From contig JACPAV010000020.1 of the NCBI GenBank assembly GCA_016180645.1, forward strand, positions 1 through 64,000: a DNA stretch of 64,000 nt. The letters run 5' to 3'. Made by a program: the position numbers and the translations under genes. Below are positions 57,201 to 63,315 of this stretch, in pieces (the first letter of the stretch is position 1; every line of letters begins with the position of its first letter). This DNA is from Nitrospirota bacterium. Its GTDB lineage: Bacteria > JACPQY01. The notes beneath the pieces are model-generated. The model saw only the letters and a program-made list of their open reading frames with translations. It did not search any database and was not told the origin of the DNA.

Positions 57201-59790
57201 CTCCGGTGCATGCGGTGGAACTGCTGATGTTCTGTTCATAGCCCGCCACTCCGCTACCGGCATCGCTGAATCCCGCCCAATTCGAGTCCGTTGCATTCGT
57301 AGCCGACTGAAAATCGACATCCGCCCCCGTGCCGTCGTTCACCGTTCCCGCGGTGGGGCCCGCGGTATCCAATGTGATCGTATCGGAGACCGGCGAGCTG
57401 GGGTTTCCCGCGGCATCCGCGAACGTGGCATAGACCGTTTTGGTTCCATCGCCCGCCGCCAGGGTCCAAGCCTTCGAGGTGGAATAGGTTTCGAAGGACG
57501 AATAGGACGAATTGTCGTTCGAGAAGGACATGGACGTCGCTCCCGTAGCCGAGAGGGTGAGCGTGACGGAGGTGGTGCCGGCGTAGGCCGCACCGGCGTT
57601 GATCGAGTTCGTGCCGCCCGTGGGGGGGGTCTTGTCATTGGTTTTTGAGGTCACCGGGCTCTGATTCCCGGCCGCATCGCGGGCCACGATGTGGATCAGA
57701 TCCGACGCATCCGACTGATTGTCTCCAATACTGAAGGCGGTGAACGAGCCAGCGCCCGCGGCGGTGGACTGACCGATGAGCGCGGTGAGAAGGCCGTCCG
57801 AGAACACTTTGACGGTGCTGCCGCTTTCGACCGCGCCTGCGGAACCGGAAAGCTGGTCTGCCGTGCCCGGCAGATTCATGGTAACTGTGAGCTTCGTAGG
57901 GTCCGGCGCGGTGGGGGCTGTGGTGTCGGGAGGCGTACAAACAGCTCCCTCGTCCGTGAGGCCGTCGCAATCGTTGTCTTTTGAGTCGCAGATTTCTGTT
58001 GCGGGAGATCCGGCAACGGCATCGCAGACCGTGCCGGCTCCGTCCGTTTTGCACACGTTCGTCCCCGCCCTCCCACATTCCCCGACACCCGCCGAGCACA
58101 CCTGCCCTTTGTTCGTGAAGTCCTCGTCCGTTTTCGCGTCGCAGTCGTTGTCGGCGCCGTCGCAGGACTCGACGCCGGGCGACACCGTGGACGCGCAGGT
58201 AAGCGCTCCGGATACGCATACTTGTTTGCCGGGCGCGCAGACGCCGGGTTGGGAGGAGGTACAGGAAGCGGAGGGGAGGTCTTCGTCTGTTTTGCCGTCG
58301 CAATCGTTGTCCTTGCCGTCGCAAACCTCGGCGGCGGGGACTGAGGGGAGAGCGGAGCAGCGGGTGCCCAAGCCATCGGGCTTGCAGATAACCGTTCCGC
58401 TGGCCTGGCAGGCACCCACGCCAGCGGTGCAAGGTTGGCCGAGGGAGGCCCCCCCACCCACACCCTCCCCCGCCAAGGGGGAGGGGGCAATTATGAAGTC
58501 CTCGTCGATGAGCTGATCGCAGTCGTTGTCTTTGCCGTCGCAGATTTCGGCGGAAGGGGCGCACGCGGGCAGGACGGTGAAAGTGACGGTCGCGGGCGTG
58601 GAATCTTTGTTGCCCAGCGCGTCGCTCGCGGCTACGTTCAATGTGTAGGACCCGTCCTTCGACAATCCGCCTGAGGCGGACAGGACGAATGGGGTGGAGC
58701 ACGGTTTGGGCTCGAACGATTCGGGGCCTGTGAGGGAGCAACGGAATGTGCATGACGCCTCGTTGCACGCGAACGCGAAGGTGTACGGGTCGTTCGACGT
58801 GCGACGTTCGACGTTCGACGACACCACCGTCTCCGGTGGTGTGAGGTCCATTTCCTTGATCTCGATCTTGACCGCTGCCGGCGGCGTGACGCCCGCGGCC
58901 TTGAAGTCTTCCTTCACCTTCGTTTCCAGCTTCGTCGCGAGCGACTGGAAGGCCGCTTGCGCCTGCTCCTGCGTCGGCTTGGCCTGGGACGTTGCATCGG
59001 AAGCAATCTGAACGGCCTGGTCGAGCGTGATCTTCTTGGCTCCCTCAAGGGCCGGCGTGGCCAGAACCGTGGCCACTTCCACCAAGGTGGAGACTCCATT
59101 CCCATCCAGATCGGGAAGATCCACGTCGTTGAGGGCGATGGAGGTCTCCTCGATTTGGATCTCGAAGGAGACCGAGCCTGAAGGCTCGGCTACGGAACCT
59201 GCGGAAGGTTGACCTGCGGAGCCTGAAGGCTCCGCTACGGGAGGAGGAACCTTCATCTTCACGGTCGTCCTGACCTCGACGAGCGGGACATCCTGGTGCC
59301 GGCCGGGACGGACCCGCGTGCGGAAGGTGTTCTCGCCATCACGGGCGGCTTTCTTGGGTAGAAAGAAAGTGACCTCAAACGCAAAGGCAAGCTCGCCCTC
59401 TTCTGCCTGGCGACGCGCCGCCCCCCTGACACCGCCCCTCACGCCTCCGCGGACACCGGATGCCTCCGCCGCCCGGATGCCTCCTTGAACATCACCGCGC
59501 ACTCCGCCCCGGATGCCCCCGCGGATCCCCTCGGCCACCAACTCGTCGTTGACCAGGATGTCCGCCACCACCTCATCCTGCTCGGCCACACCGTTCAGGG
59601 CCGCAGCGACCTCGGTGGAAAGAGGCACGGAAACCGCCATCGGAACGGCGTCCTCAACAGCCGCATCAAGCGTGGCAGATTGCTCGGTTTTTCTCAGGCA
59701 AGACGATAGGATTGCTGACACAACAAGGAAACAAATCCCCCGTGCGAACAGGCGGTCCCTTCGCTCTGGTCTTCCCGCCCTCCCGTGCAT
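54208..59790 (-). CDS. Lipoprotein with MopE metal-binding motifs and two RCC1 propellers (internal start)
   Basis: This reading of the same frame starts at the ATG at 59790 and gives 1860 residues. Signal peptide ending in ILSSC (Cys 31). Basic glycine repeats (GIRGGIRGGVRG) and a Cys-rich Ig-like module (FAFACNEASCTFRCSL) follow. Four MopE-like metal-binding motifs come next (CDGKDNDCD, CDGADNDCD, CDSKDNDCD), then fibronectin-like domains. The C-terminus has fourteen RCC1 repeats of the form C-x(n)-KCWG...GQLGDG. They fall into seven plus seven, separated by a unique linker (VSMPASPMGVKLPRLHEG). It is a paralogue of the lipoprotein at 7619. At least three repeat-derived insertions are visible. 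It is likely displayed on the surface. Confidence 0.72.
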   Translation of the reverse strand: MHGRAGRPERRDRLFARGICFLVVSAILSSCLRKTEQSATLDAAVEDAVPMAVSVPLSTEVAAALNGVAEQDEVVADILVNDELVAEGIRGGIRGGVRGDVQGGIRAAEASGVRGGVRGGVRGAARRQAEEGELAFAFEVTFFLPKKAARDGENTFRTRVRPGRHQDVPLVEVRTTVKMKVPPPVAEPSGSAGQPSAGSVAEPSGSVSFEIQIEETSIALNDVDLPDLDGNGVSTLVEVATVLATPALEGAKKITLDQAVQIASDATSQAKPTQEQAQAAFQSLATKLETKVKEDFKAAGVTPPAAVKIEIKEMDLTPPETVVSSNVERRTSNDPYTFAFACNEASCTFRCSLTGPESFEPKPCSTPFVLSASGGLSKDGSYTLNVAASDALGNKDSTPATVTFTVLPACAPSAEICDGKDNDCDQLIDEDFIIAPSPLAGEGVGGGASLGQPCTAGVGACQASGTVICKPDGLGTRCSALPSVPAAEVCDGKDNDCDGKTDEDLPSASCTSSQPGVCAPGKQVCVSGALTCASTVSPGVESCDGADNDCDAKTDEDFTNKGQVCSAGVGECGRAGTNVCKTDGAGTVCDAVAGSPATEICDSKDNDCDGLTDEGAVCTPPDTTAPTAPDPTKLTVTMNLPGTADQLSGSAGAVESGSTVKVFSDGLLTALIGQSTAAGAGSFTAFSIGDNQSDASDLIHIVARDAAGNQSPVTSKTNDKTPPTGGTNSINAGAAYAGTTSVTLTLSATGATSMSFSNDNSSYSSFETYSTSKAWTLAAGDGTKTVYATFADAAGNPSSPVSDTITLDTAGPTAGTVNDGTGADVDFQSATNATDSNWAGFSDAGSGVAGYEQNISSSTACTGDMAGTTQLVATNINRTGLALTNGTTYYHCVRGKDNVNNFGAWAFSDGFKPDTAAPSSAITTPANNAKLSSLALISGTAADGAGSGINTVQLSVQRNSDSFYWDGTSAWQAGLVWLATSGTTSWNSSFTLPTWVSGSAYTIKSRASDNVTNIETPGAGNAFTFDNTPPTFGGLTSATATSATNVDLAWSAASDTVSASGAIVYQICRATTPNYCTTTWSVTFTTSAGATTYNDGSLTQGTKVYYRVRARDEALNVESNTVEKSALTWSTIGIAQVVTTHFGYHTCVLASGGAVKCWGYNSSGQLGDGTTVNKSTPVAVSALSAAVAVAGGYNHTCSLHSDGKVKCWGDNNEGQLGDGTTVNKTTPIAVSTLSGAVAVAGGNIHTCSLLSDGTVKCWGYNGSGRLGDGTTVGKSTPIAVSALSGAVAVAGGNWHTCSLLSDGTVKCWGDNGSGQLGDGTTVNKSTPVTVTSLSGAVAVAGGYYHACALASDGTVKCWGRNLYGGLGDGTTADKTTPVAVSTLSGAVAMAGGIYHTCALASDGKVKCWGYNLNGQLGDGTTANKTTPVVVSALSGAVAVAGGNSHTCALASDGTVKCWGNNLYGELGDGTTVDKSTRVTVSMPASPMGVKLPRLHEGTASGAPARPWREGLTAHLGNHTCSLLSDGTMKCWGYNLYGQLGDGTGAQKTTPVAVSNLTGGVAVSGGQNHTCSLLSDGTVKCWGGGGANNFGQLGDGTTADKSTPVAVSSLSGGVAIVGGGLHTCSLLSDGTVKCWGYNLFGQLGDGTTVNKSNPVAVSSLSGTVAVAGGTSHTCSLLSDGTVKCWGYNLFGQLGDGTTADKSNPVAVSNLSGTVAVAGSYDHTCSLLSDGTVKCWGQNNTGQIGDGTAADKSTPVAVSSLSGTVAVAGGASHTCSLLSDGTVKCWGNNGYGQLGDGTTANRLTPIAVSSLSGGVAVAGGASHTCSLLSDGAVKCWGRGDFGQLGDGTTVNRLTPVPVTNLP

Positions 59791-61509
59791 TCCGTCTACT
59801 CTACGCCTGCCGGCCCATAGGTCAAGCATGCCAGCCAGGACGGTGCGGTACTCGGCTCCAGAGCCGAGCCACGAAGGTGAGGCATACTTGGCCGAGTGCC
59901 CCGGGGGCCGATTCCATGTGGGTTGGGGCCGAACAAACCGGTCATGCAGAATGGGGGCGCAACCGTGGCTCAAAGAAAGATCACCTATGGGAATGATATG
60001 GCGGATGGTGATGCGACGTCCTTTGACGATCACGCGGTCCACCAGGAGGCGCAGGATGTTCACCTTTTGCTCGAAGCTCGGATTCTGAAGAGCCTTGACA
60101 ACTTCCTCGCACAAGCCTTTCACGCCTTCGATCAAGTGTAGCTGTTTCCGTTCCTCTTGGCGACGCGCTTCGAGCTCGGCGAGACGGGTTCGCAGGTGCG
60201 TCTTCTGATGGGCGATCCGCTCTTTTCTTTCTTTGAGCCGGTCCATCTCGATCTGGCCGCTCTGGTACGCATCGAGCAGTCTCTCCTCCTCCTTCTCCAG
60301 CATCCGGAGCCGGATGTCGATGCGATTGTGTTCGCGCTCTTCGACCGTCTGGTGCATGGGGTCCGGGAGGCCCTGGGCCGCGTACTGAAGGATGAGATCC
60401 GGTCGGCTCAGGATCTTTTGGAGGGACTGCCACACGATCCGCTCGACGGGATCGGCCGGCACCCCGGGGGCCTTGCATCGATCGGGACGGTCCAGGGGAT
60501 ACCTCGCCGGGCAGAGGTAGAGATGCTGATCTCCGGTGCTGGGGTGGCCCACCAAGCGGCGCCCACACCCACCACAGATGAGCAGGCTCTTGAGGAGATA
60601 GGCGTGCTGGGTGTTGTGCCGCCGGGAGAACCGAGAATGCTTGTCGAGTCGCTCCTGCGCCTCCTGCCAGGTCTTCTCGTCCACGATCGCCGGACAGGGC
60701 ACCGCGATCCACTCTTCCTTCGGGCGATGCGTTCGGCCCCGTTTGAGACCCGGCCGGATGTCCTTCCATCCCTGCCGGCCGATCGGATGCACTCGGTCCG
60801 AGAACGTCTCGCGGTTGGCATACCGCCGCCCCTTGTAGCACTCCTTCCGAAGCACGGTGGAAACATACCCCGACGACCAGTACCCCGGACCTTTGCGCAT
60901 GGGCATGCGGCGTTCATTGAGGCGCCGGGCGATCTCGCGGGTGTTCAAATCCTGTTCCACCAACCCCGTGTACATCAACCGCACGGCTTCGGCTTCCGCC
61001 TCATGGATCTTGATCGCCCCGCCGATGCCGTCGTCGCTTTTTCGGATAAAGGCGTACCCAAAGGGGGCCCGACCGCCCGTGATCCGACCCTGCTTGGCCG
61101 CCAAGATGAGGGTACGTTCATACTGTGCGAACACCCCTTGCATCTGGAGAAGCATCTGGTCCTCCGGCCGGTCCGAGTACCGATGGTTCAGGAAAACCAC
61201 TTCAACTCCGGCCTTCTTGAACTCATCCAAGAGGACCATCTGGACCACGAAGTCGCGGGCCAACCGGTCCGGCTGATAGACGTAGAGGAGTTCCATCCTC
61301 CCCTCGTGGATGTCGTCGCGAAGCCGCTCCAAGGCCGGGCGGTGGAGCACCGTTCCGCTCTGGTTCACATCCACATACTCGCGTTCGGACTCCACCTCGT
61401 TGCCATCGGCCTTCGCCCGCTCCCGCAGGGCATCGACCTGACTCTCAATCGTGTGACTCTCGTCCTCCGGACGAGGCGAAATCCGGGCGTACAAGGCGCT
61501 AATCTTCAT
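54208..61509 (-). CDS. Large serine recombinase in one frame with a 14-repeat RCC1 lipoprotein
   Basis: One uninterrupted frame of 2433 codons. Residues 1 to about 510 are a large serine recombinase. The catalytic Ser is at 11 (LYARISPRPEDESHTIESQV), DRLARDFVVQMVLLDE follows, and GRAPFGYAFIRKSDDG begins the recombinase domain. A zinc ribbon (LLICGGCGRRLVG...YLCPARY) and a coiled coil come next. Its natural end seems to be near RRITIRHIIPIGDLSLSHG. The frame then runs through about 60 codons of no clear meaning into the signal peptide of a lipoprotein (see the next entry). The start ATG has AGGAGG upstream. It could be a true fusion, but a leaderless promoter and a proper start lie at the junction, so two products are more likely. 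Confidence 0.75.
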   Translation of the reverse strand: MKISALYARISPRPEDESHTIESQVDALRERAKADGNEVESEREYVDVNQSGTVLHRPALERLRDDIHEGRMELLYVYQPDRLARDFVVQMVLLDEFKKAGVEVVFLNHRYSDRPEDQMLLQMQGVFAQYERTLILAAKQGRITGGRAPFGYAFIRKSDDGIGGAIKIHEAEAEAVRLMYTGLVEQDLNTREIARRLNERRMPMRKGPGYWSSGYVSTVLRKECYKGRRYANRETFSDRVHPIGRQGWKDIRPGLKRGRTHRPKEEWIAVPCPAIVDEKTWQEAQERLDKHSRFSRRHNTQHAYLLKSLLICGGCGRRLVGHPSTGDQHLYLCPARYPLDRPDRCKAPGVPADPVERIVWQSLQKILSRPDLILQYAAQGLPDPMHQTVEEREHNRIDIRLRMLEKEEERLLDAYQSGQIEMDRLKERKERIAHQKTHLRTRLAELEARRQEERKQLHLIEGVKGLCEEVVKALQNPSFEQKVNILRLLVDRVIVKGRRITIRHIIPIGDLSLSHGCAPILHDRFVRPQPTWNRPPGHSAKYASPSWLGSGAEYRTVLAGMLDLWAGRRRVDGMHGRAGRPERRDRLFARGICFLVVSAILSSCLRKTEQSATLDAAVEDAVPMAVSVPLSTEVAAALNGVAEQDEVVADILVNDELVAEGIRGGIRGGVRGDVQGGIRAAEASGVRGGVRGGVRGAARRQAEEGELAFAFEVTFFLPKKAARDGENTFRTRVRPGRHQDVPLVEVRTTVKMKVPPPVAEPSGSAGQPSAGSVAEPSGSVSFEIQIEETSIALNDVDLPDLDGNGVSTLVEVATVLATPALEGAKKITLDQAVQIASDATSQAKPTQEQAQAAFQSLATKLETKVKEDFKAAGVTPPAAVKIEIKEMDLTPPETVVSSNVERRTSNDPYTFAFACNEASCTFRCSLTGPESFEPKPCSTPFVLSASGGLSKDGSYTLNVAASDALGNKDSTPATVTFTVLPACAPSAEICDGKDNDCDQLIDEDFIIAPSPLAGEGVGGGASLGQPCTAGVGACQASGTVICKPDGLGTRCSALPSVPAAEVCDGKDNDCDGKTDEDLPSASCTSSQPGVCAPGKQVCVSGALTCASTVSPGVESCDGADNDCDAKTDEDFTNKGQVCSAGVGECGRAGTNVCKTDGAGTVCDAVAGSPATEICDSKDNDCDGLTDEGAVCTPPDTTAPTAPDPTKLTVTMNLPGTADQLSGSAGAVESGSTVKVFSDGLLTALIGQSTAAGAGSFTAFSIGDNQSDASDLIHIVARDAAGNQSPVTSKTNDKTPPTGGTNSINAGAAYAGTTSVTLTLSATGATSMSFSNDNSSYSSFETYSTSKAWTLAAGDGTKTVYATFADAAGNPSSPVSDTITLDTAGPTAGTVNDGTGADVDFQSATNATDSNWAGFSDAGSGVAGYEQNISSSTACTGDMAGTTQLVATNINRTGLALTNGTTYYHCVRGKDNVNNFGAWAFSDGFKPDTAAPSSAITTPANNAKLSSLALISGTAADGAGSGINTVQLSVQRNSDSFYWDGTSAWQAGLVWLATSGTTSWNSSFTLPTWVSGSAYTIKSRASDNVTNIETPGAGNAFTFDNTPPTFGGLTSATATSATNVDLAWSAASDTVSASGAIVYQICRATTPNYCTTTWSVTFTTSAGATTYNDGSLTQGTKVYYRVRARDEALNVESNTVEKSALTWSTIGIAQVVTTHFGYHTCVLASGGAVKCWGYNSSGQLGDGTTVNKSTPVAVSALSAAVAVAGGYNHTCSLHSDGKVKCWGDNNEGQLGDGTTVNKTTPIAVSTLSGAVAVAGGNIHTCSLLSDGTVKCWGYNGSGRLGDGTTVGKSTPIAVSALSGAVAVAGGNWHTCSLLSDGTVKCWGDNGSGQLGDGTTVNKSTPVTVTSLSGAVAVAGGYYHACALASDGTVKCWGRNLYGGLGDGTTADKTTPVAVSTLSGAVAMAGGIYHTCALASDGKVKCWGYNLNGQLGDGTTANKTTPVVVSALSGAVAVAGGNSHTCALASDGTVKCWGNNLYGELGDGTTVDKSTRVTVSMPASPMGVKLPRLHEGTASGAPARPWREGLTAHLGNHTCSLLSDGTMKCWGYNLYGQLGDGTGAQKTTPVAVSNLTGGVAVSGGQNHTCSLLSDGTVKCWGGGGANNFGQLGDGTTADKSTPVAVSSLSGGVAIVGGGLHTCSLLSDGTVKCWGYNLFGQLGDGTTVNKSNPVAVSSLSGTVAVAGGTSHTCSLLSDGTVKCWGYNLFGQLGDGTTADKSNPVAVSNLSGTVAVAGSYDHTCSLLSDGTVKCWGQNNTGQIGDGTAADKSTPVAVSSLSGTVAVAGGASHTCSLLSDGTVKCWGNNGYGQLGDGTTANRLTPIAVSSLSGGVAVAGGASHTCSLLSDGAVKCWGRGDFGQLGDGTTVNRLTPVPVTNLP
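54230..56380. repeat. Tandem DNA repeats encoding fourteen RCC1 blades
   Basis: Units of about 150 bp recur with strong similarity (for example CCCCAGCATTTCACCGTGCC). The near-identity of neighbouring units suggests recent expansion or gene conversion. Confidence 0.8.
58446..58495. repeat. In-frame hairpin repeat (CCCTCCCCC/GGGGGAGGG) inside a MopE motif
   Basis: A perfect 9-bp stem (58463-58471 with 58477-58485) codes for APSPLAGEGVGGGAS. It interrupts the pattern DEDF-x-GQ-x-C of its neighbours by about 17 codons. PSPLAGEG is the usual translation of a repeat seen in many genomes. Confidence 0.75.
59178..59245. repeat. In-frame repeat GAGCCTGAAGGCTC, two copies
   Basis: Two hairpin units (GAGCCTGAAGGCTCGGCTACGG and GAGCCTGAAGGCTCCGCTAC) are read on the minus strand as VAEPSGSAGQPSAGSVAEPS. 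Confidence 0.7.
59798..59825 (-). promoter_or_regulatory. Sigma70-like promoter for the internal lipoprotein start
   Basis: On the minus strand TTGACC (59825-59820), a 16-base spacer and TAGAGT (59803-59798) lie seven bases before the ATG at 59790. As with the paralogue at 7619, this would give a leaderless or near-leaderless mRNA. Confidence 0.5.
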
Positions 61510-61717
61510 CGTATCCTCCTGAGGCTTTGAGCAGGGGTTCCGTCTCGACGCATCTTCCCGTCATCGACGGATCGTTCGTTTTCCTCCGGTTCATCCCAGG
61601 AGGGGAGCGCAAAATCCGATAGGCCCGCCTCAAATACGCCTCCGCCTCGCGGTGCCGGATCTCTTCCCATTCCATCTCCCACGCAGTCTCCTTCTTCCTT
61701 GACGCGATCCGAGGCAT
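61499..61717 (-). CDS. Small protein coupled to the serine recombinase
   Basis: A 72-residue charged protein (RKKETAWEMEWEEIRHREAE, YLRRAYRILRSPPG) that starts at an ATG with GGGAGGAG upstream. It ends inside the start of the recombinase gene (11-base overlap; its last codons contain the recombinase ribosome binding site). The frame and strong ribosome binding site suggest it is real. It may be a regulator or directionality factor, but nothing in the sequence proves this. Confidence 0.55.
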   Translation of the reverse strand: MPRIASRKKETAWEMEWEEIRHREAEAYLRRAYRILRSPPGMNRRKTNDPSMTGRCVETEPLLKASGGYDED

Positions 61718-62164
61718 GGAACACTCCTCCCGCCCCCCCGAACCCTCACCTCTTCCTTTTCTTCTGTGAGTCGGTCAGGGGAAGGGGAAGATTCGGCGGG
61801 CGTTCGTTTCAGGCGCGGGGGGAGAAACTTCTTCTGATACAAAAGGGGGTAGATACAGCCCCGCGCTCCTTCACGAAGAGATCGCCTCCAACGGTAAGCG
61901 ATGTGATGCCGACACTGGCACACATCCCAATAAGGCGCTTTACATTTGTTCGGCGGGAAAACCAACTTCTGAGGATGCTTGAAGATCTCGAACTCGATAT
62001 AGGTTTTTATTGAGCTAAGATTGGGGGCGTAATCCGCACAAACTCGGAATTCGAGGGCCTCCCGGCCTGTAGGACCCGTTTGCAGCGTTTCCGCAGTTCT
62101 CAGGATGTCGACCCATTACGCTCAGTGTGTCATGCGACCGATCTTGTACCAGTTCCCACCCACG
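61718..62164. other. Intergenic region with no supported gene
   Basis: It contains the promoter area of the recombinase operon and a stretch resembling the common CCCTCACC...GGGGAAGGGG repeat (about 61740-61790). A minus-strand frame (61630-61965, TTG start) has a Cys/His-rich part (CKAPYWDVCQCRHHIAYRW) but ends in that repeat and in overlap. I do not call it. Confidence 0.4.
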
Positions 62165-63178
62165 TCAGAATTTCAGCGTGAACTGGAATCGGAGGGGATT
62201 ATTCAAGGGGTCAACCAGGAATAGGGTGGTGCCGACCGCGATGTTGTACCAGAAGTGTGCGGCCACGACAGGCGCAAGACGGTGTGAGCGCTTGTCGAAG
62301 AGGAGTCCCAGGTAGAGTCCCCCAAGAGTGCCGTTCAGAAAGCGATCCGTTTTTTCCGTGGACGTGCCTGAGGGGAGGGTGTGGGCGAATCCAAAGAGGG
62401 CGGAGGCGAGGAGTATGCCCGGCCAACGACCGGTACTGTCCTGAAGTTCTTCCTGAACCATACCTCGCCAGAAAGCCTCCTCGGCCGCAGCCGTCATGAT
62501 GGACCCCGAGACAAGTTCGCTTCCGTAGAGGGCTGTGCCGGAAGATTTGGAGAACGTATGGTCGGCGCGTTCGATGGTCCTGATGTCGTCGTAACGAGAG
62601 GCGCGGCGCGTGAGCGCTTCGATCGTGGTGGCGGAGGAAGCGAGGATCCATCCGAAGTGGACCCAAGGGTCGCTGAGTGTGGTGGGTGAGAAGGGGGCAA
62701 GAAGGAGCCGCCCCTCGGAGGGCGGAGCGTTGGCCAGGCCGTTTGTGCGGGACTGTCTGAATGAATGCCGGGCGGCAAGATAGGTCGTGGCGATGCTGAG
62801 CTGGTAGGTTTTCTCGGCCAAGTGGTAGGCGATGTTTTGATCGGCATATGAATAGTCGGTGGCGGAGCGATCAAGGATGTAGCCTGTCGCGACGAGCGCT
62901 GCGGGAGCCGCGGAATACGCTGCGGCTCGGGAGTAGTCGCCAAGGTATGCGTGCCCTGCGCCGGGAATCAAAGACAGGAGCATTGCACGAGACATGCTGC
63001 GATTCGCGGGGCCGTCGACGTAGGCCGGGTCGACCGTCCTGGTCGCTTCCGGCACCGCTTCGGCATCCTGCCGGCGGGAAGGATCTGCCAGGGAGAGCCG
63101 GGGGCCGGGGGAGCAAAGGATACCGGTGATGAACGCGGTCGTTGTGACGATCAATCGACAGCGCTGTTGGGGGGCCAT
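62165..63178 (-). CDS. CPBP-family intramembrane metalloprotease-like protein
   Basis: About 337 residues. The C-terminal half has the CPBP (Abi) motifs: EEAFWRGMVQEEL (the EExxxR block), FGFAHT and HFWYN, each with metal-binding candidates. It probably cleaves or binds proteins in the membrane. The N-terminal half has a small hydrophobic repeat (AMLLSLIPGAGHAYLGDYSRAAAYSA), as in TM2/DUF5683-like domains. Near the N-terminus an in-frame family C repeat encodes SRRQDAEAVPEATRTVDPAY. The ATG at 63178 is my choice although the ribosome binding site is weak; the frame continues to 63331. It stands alone on the minus strand. Confidence 0.75.
   Translation of the reverse strand: MAPQQRCRLIVTTTAFITGILCSPGPRLSLADPSRRQDAEAVPEATRTVDPAYVDGPANRSMSRAMLLSLIPGAGHAYLGDYSRAAAYSAAPAALVATGYILDRSATDYSYADQNIAYHLAEKTYQLSIATTYLAARHSFRQSRTNGLANAPPSEGRLLLAPFSPTTLSDPWVHFGWILASSATTIEALTRRASRYDDIRTIERADHTFSKSSGTALYGSELVSGSIMTAAAEEAFWRGMVQEELQDSTGRWPGILLASALFGFAHTLPSGTSTEKTDRFLNGTLGGLYLGLLFDKRSHRLAPVVAAHFWYNIAVGTTLFLVDPLNNPLRFQFTLKF
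63014..63086. repeat. Family C module inside the CPBP gene
   Basis: A reversed unit (GGCCGGGTCGACCGTCCTGG ... GGCATCCTGCCGGCGGGAAGG), read in frame as RRQDAEAVPEATRTVDPA. Compare RRQDAEGVP at 47962. Confidence 0.75.
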
Positions 63179-63315
63179 AGGCTTTATGGAGAATTTATCA
63201 CAGAAGATGGTCGCGGAGTTGAGCCGACAGGGAACGGAATGGATGGTAGCTGGGCCGGTGCCGGGGATTGGGTGAGCTACAATAGAGGCATGTTGGCGCA
63301 TAGAAAAGGTGGCGC

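Noticed and set aside
60157-61530. A 457-codon plus-strand frame opposite the recombinase
   Set aside because: Antisense shadow; the minus strand carries catalytic Ser, zinc ribbon and a good ribosome binding site.
61630-61965. A Cys/His-rich minus-strand frame upstream of the recombinase
   Set aside because: It needs a TTG start, ends in a common repeat and overlaps the better supported 72-residue gene. It could still hold a short zinc-binding protein.
63278-63283. TACAAT as a -10 box for the last gene
   Set aside because: No acceptable -35 element at the right distance.
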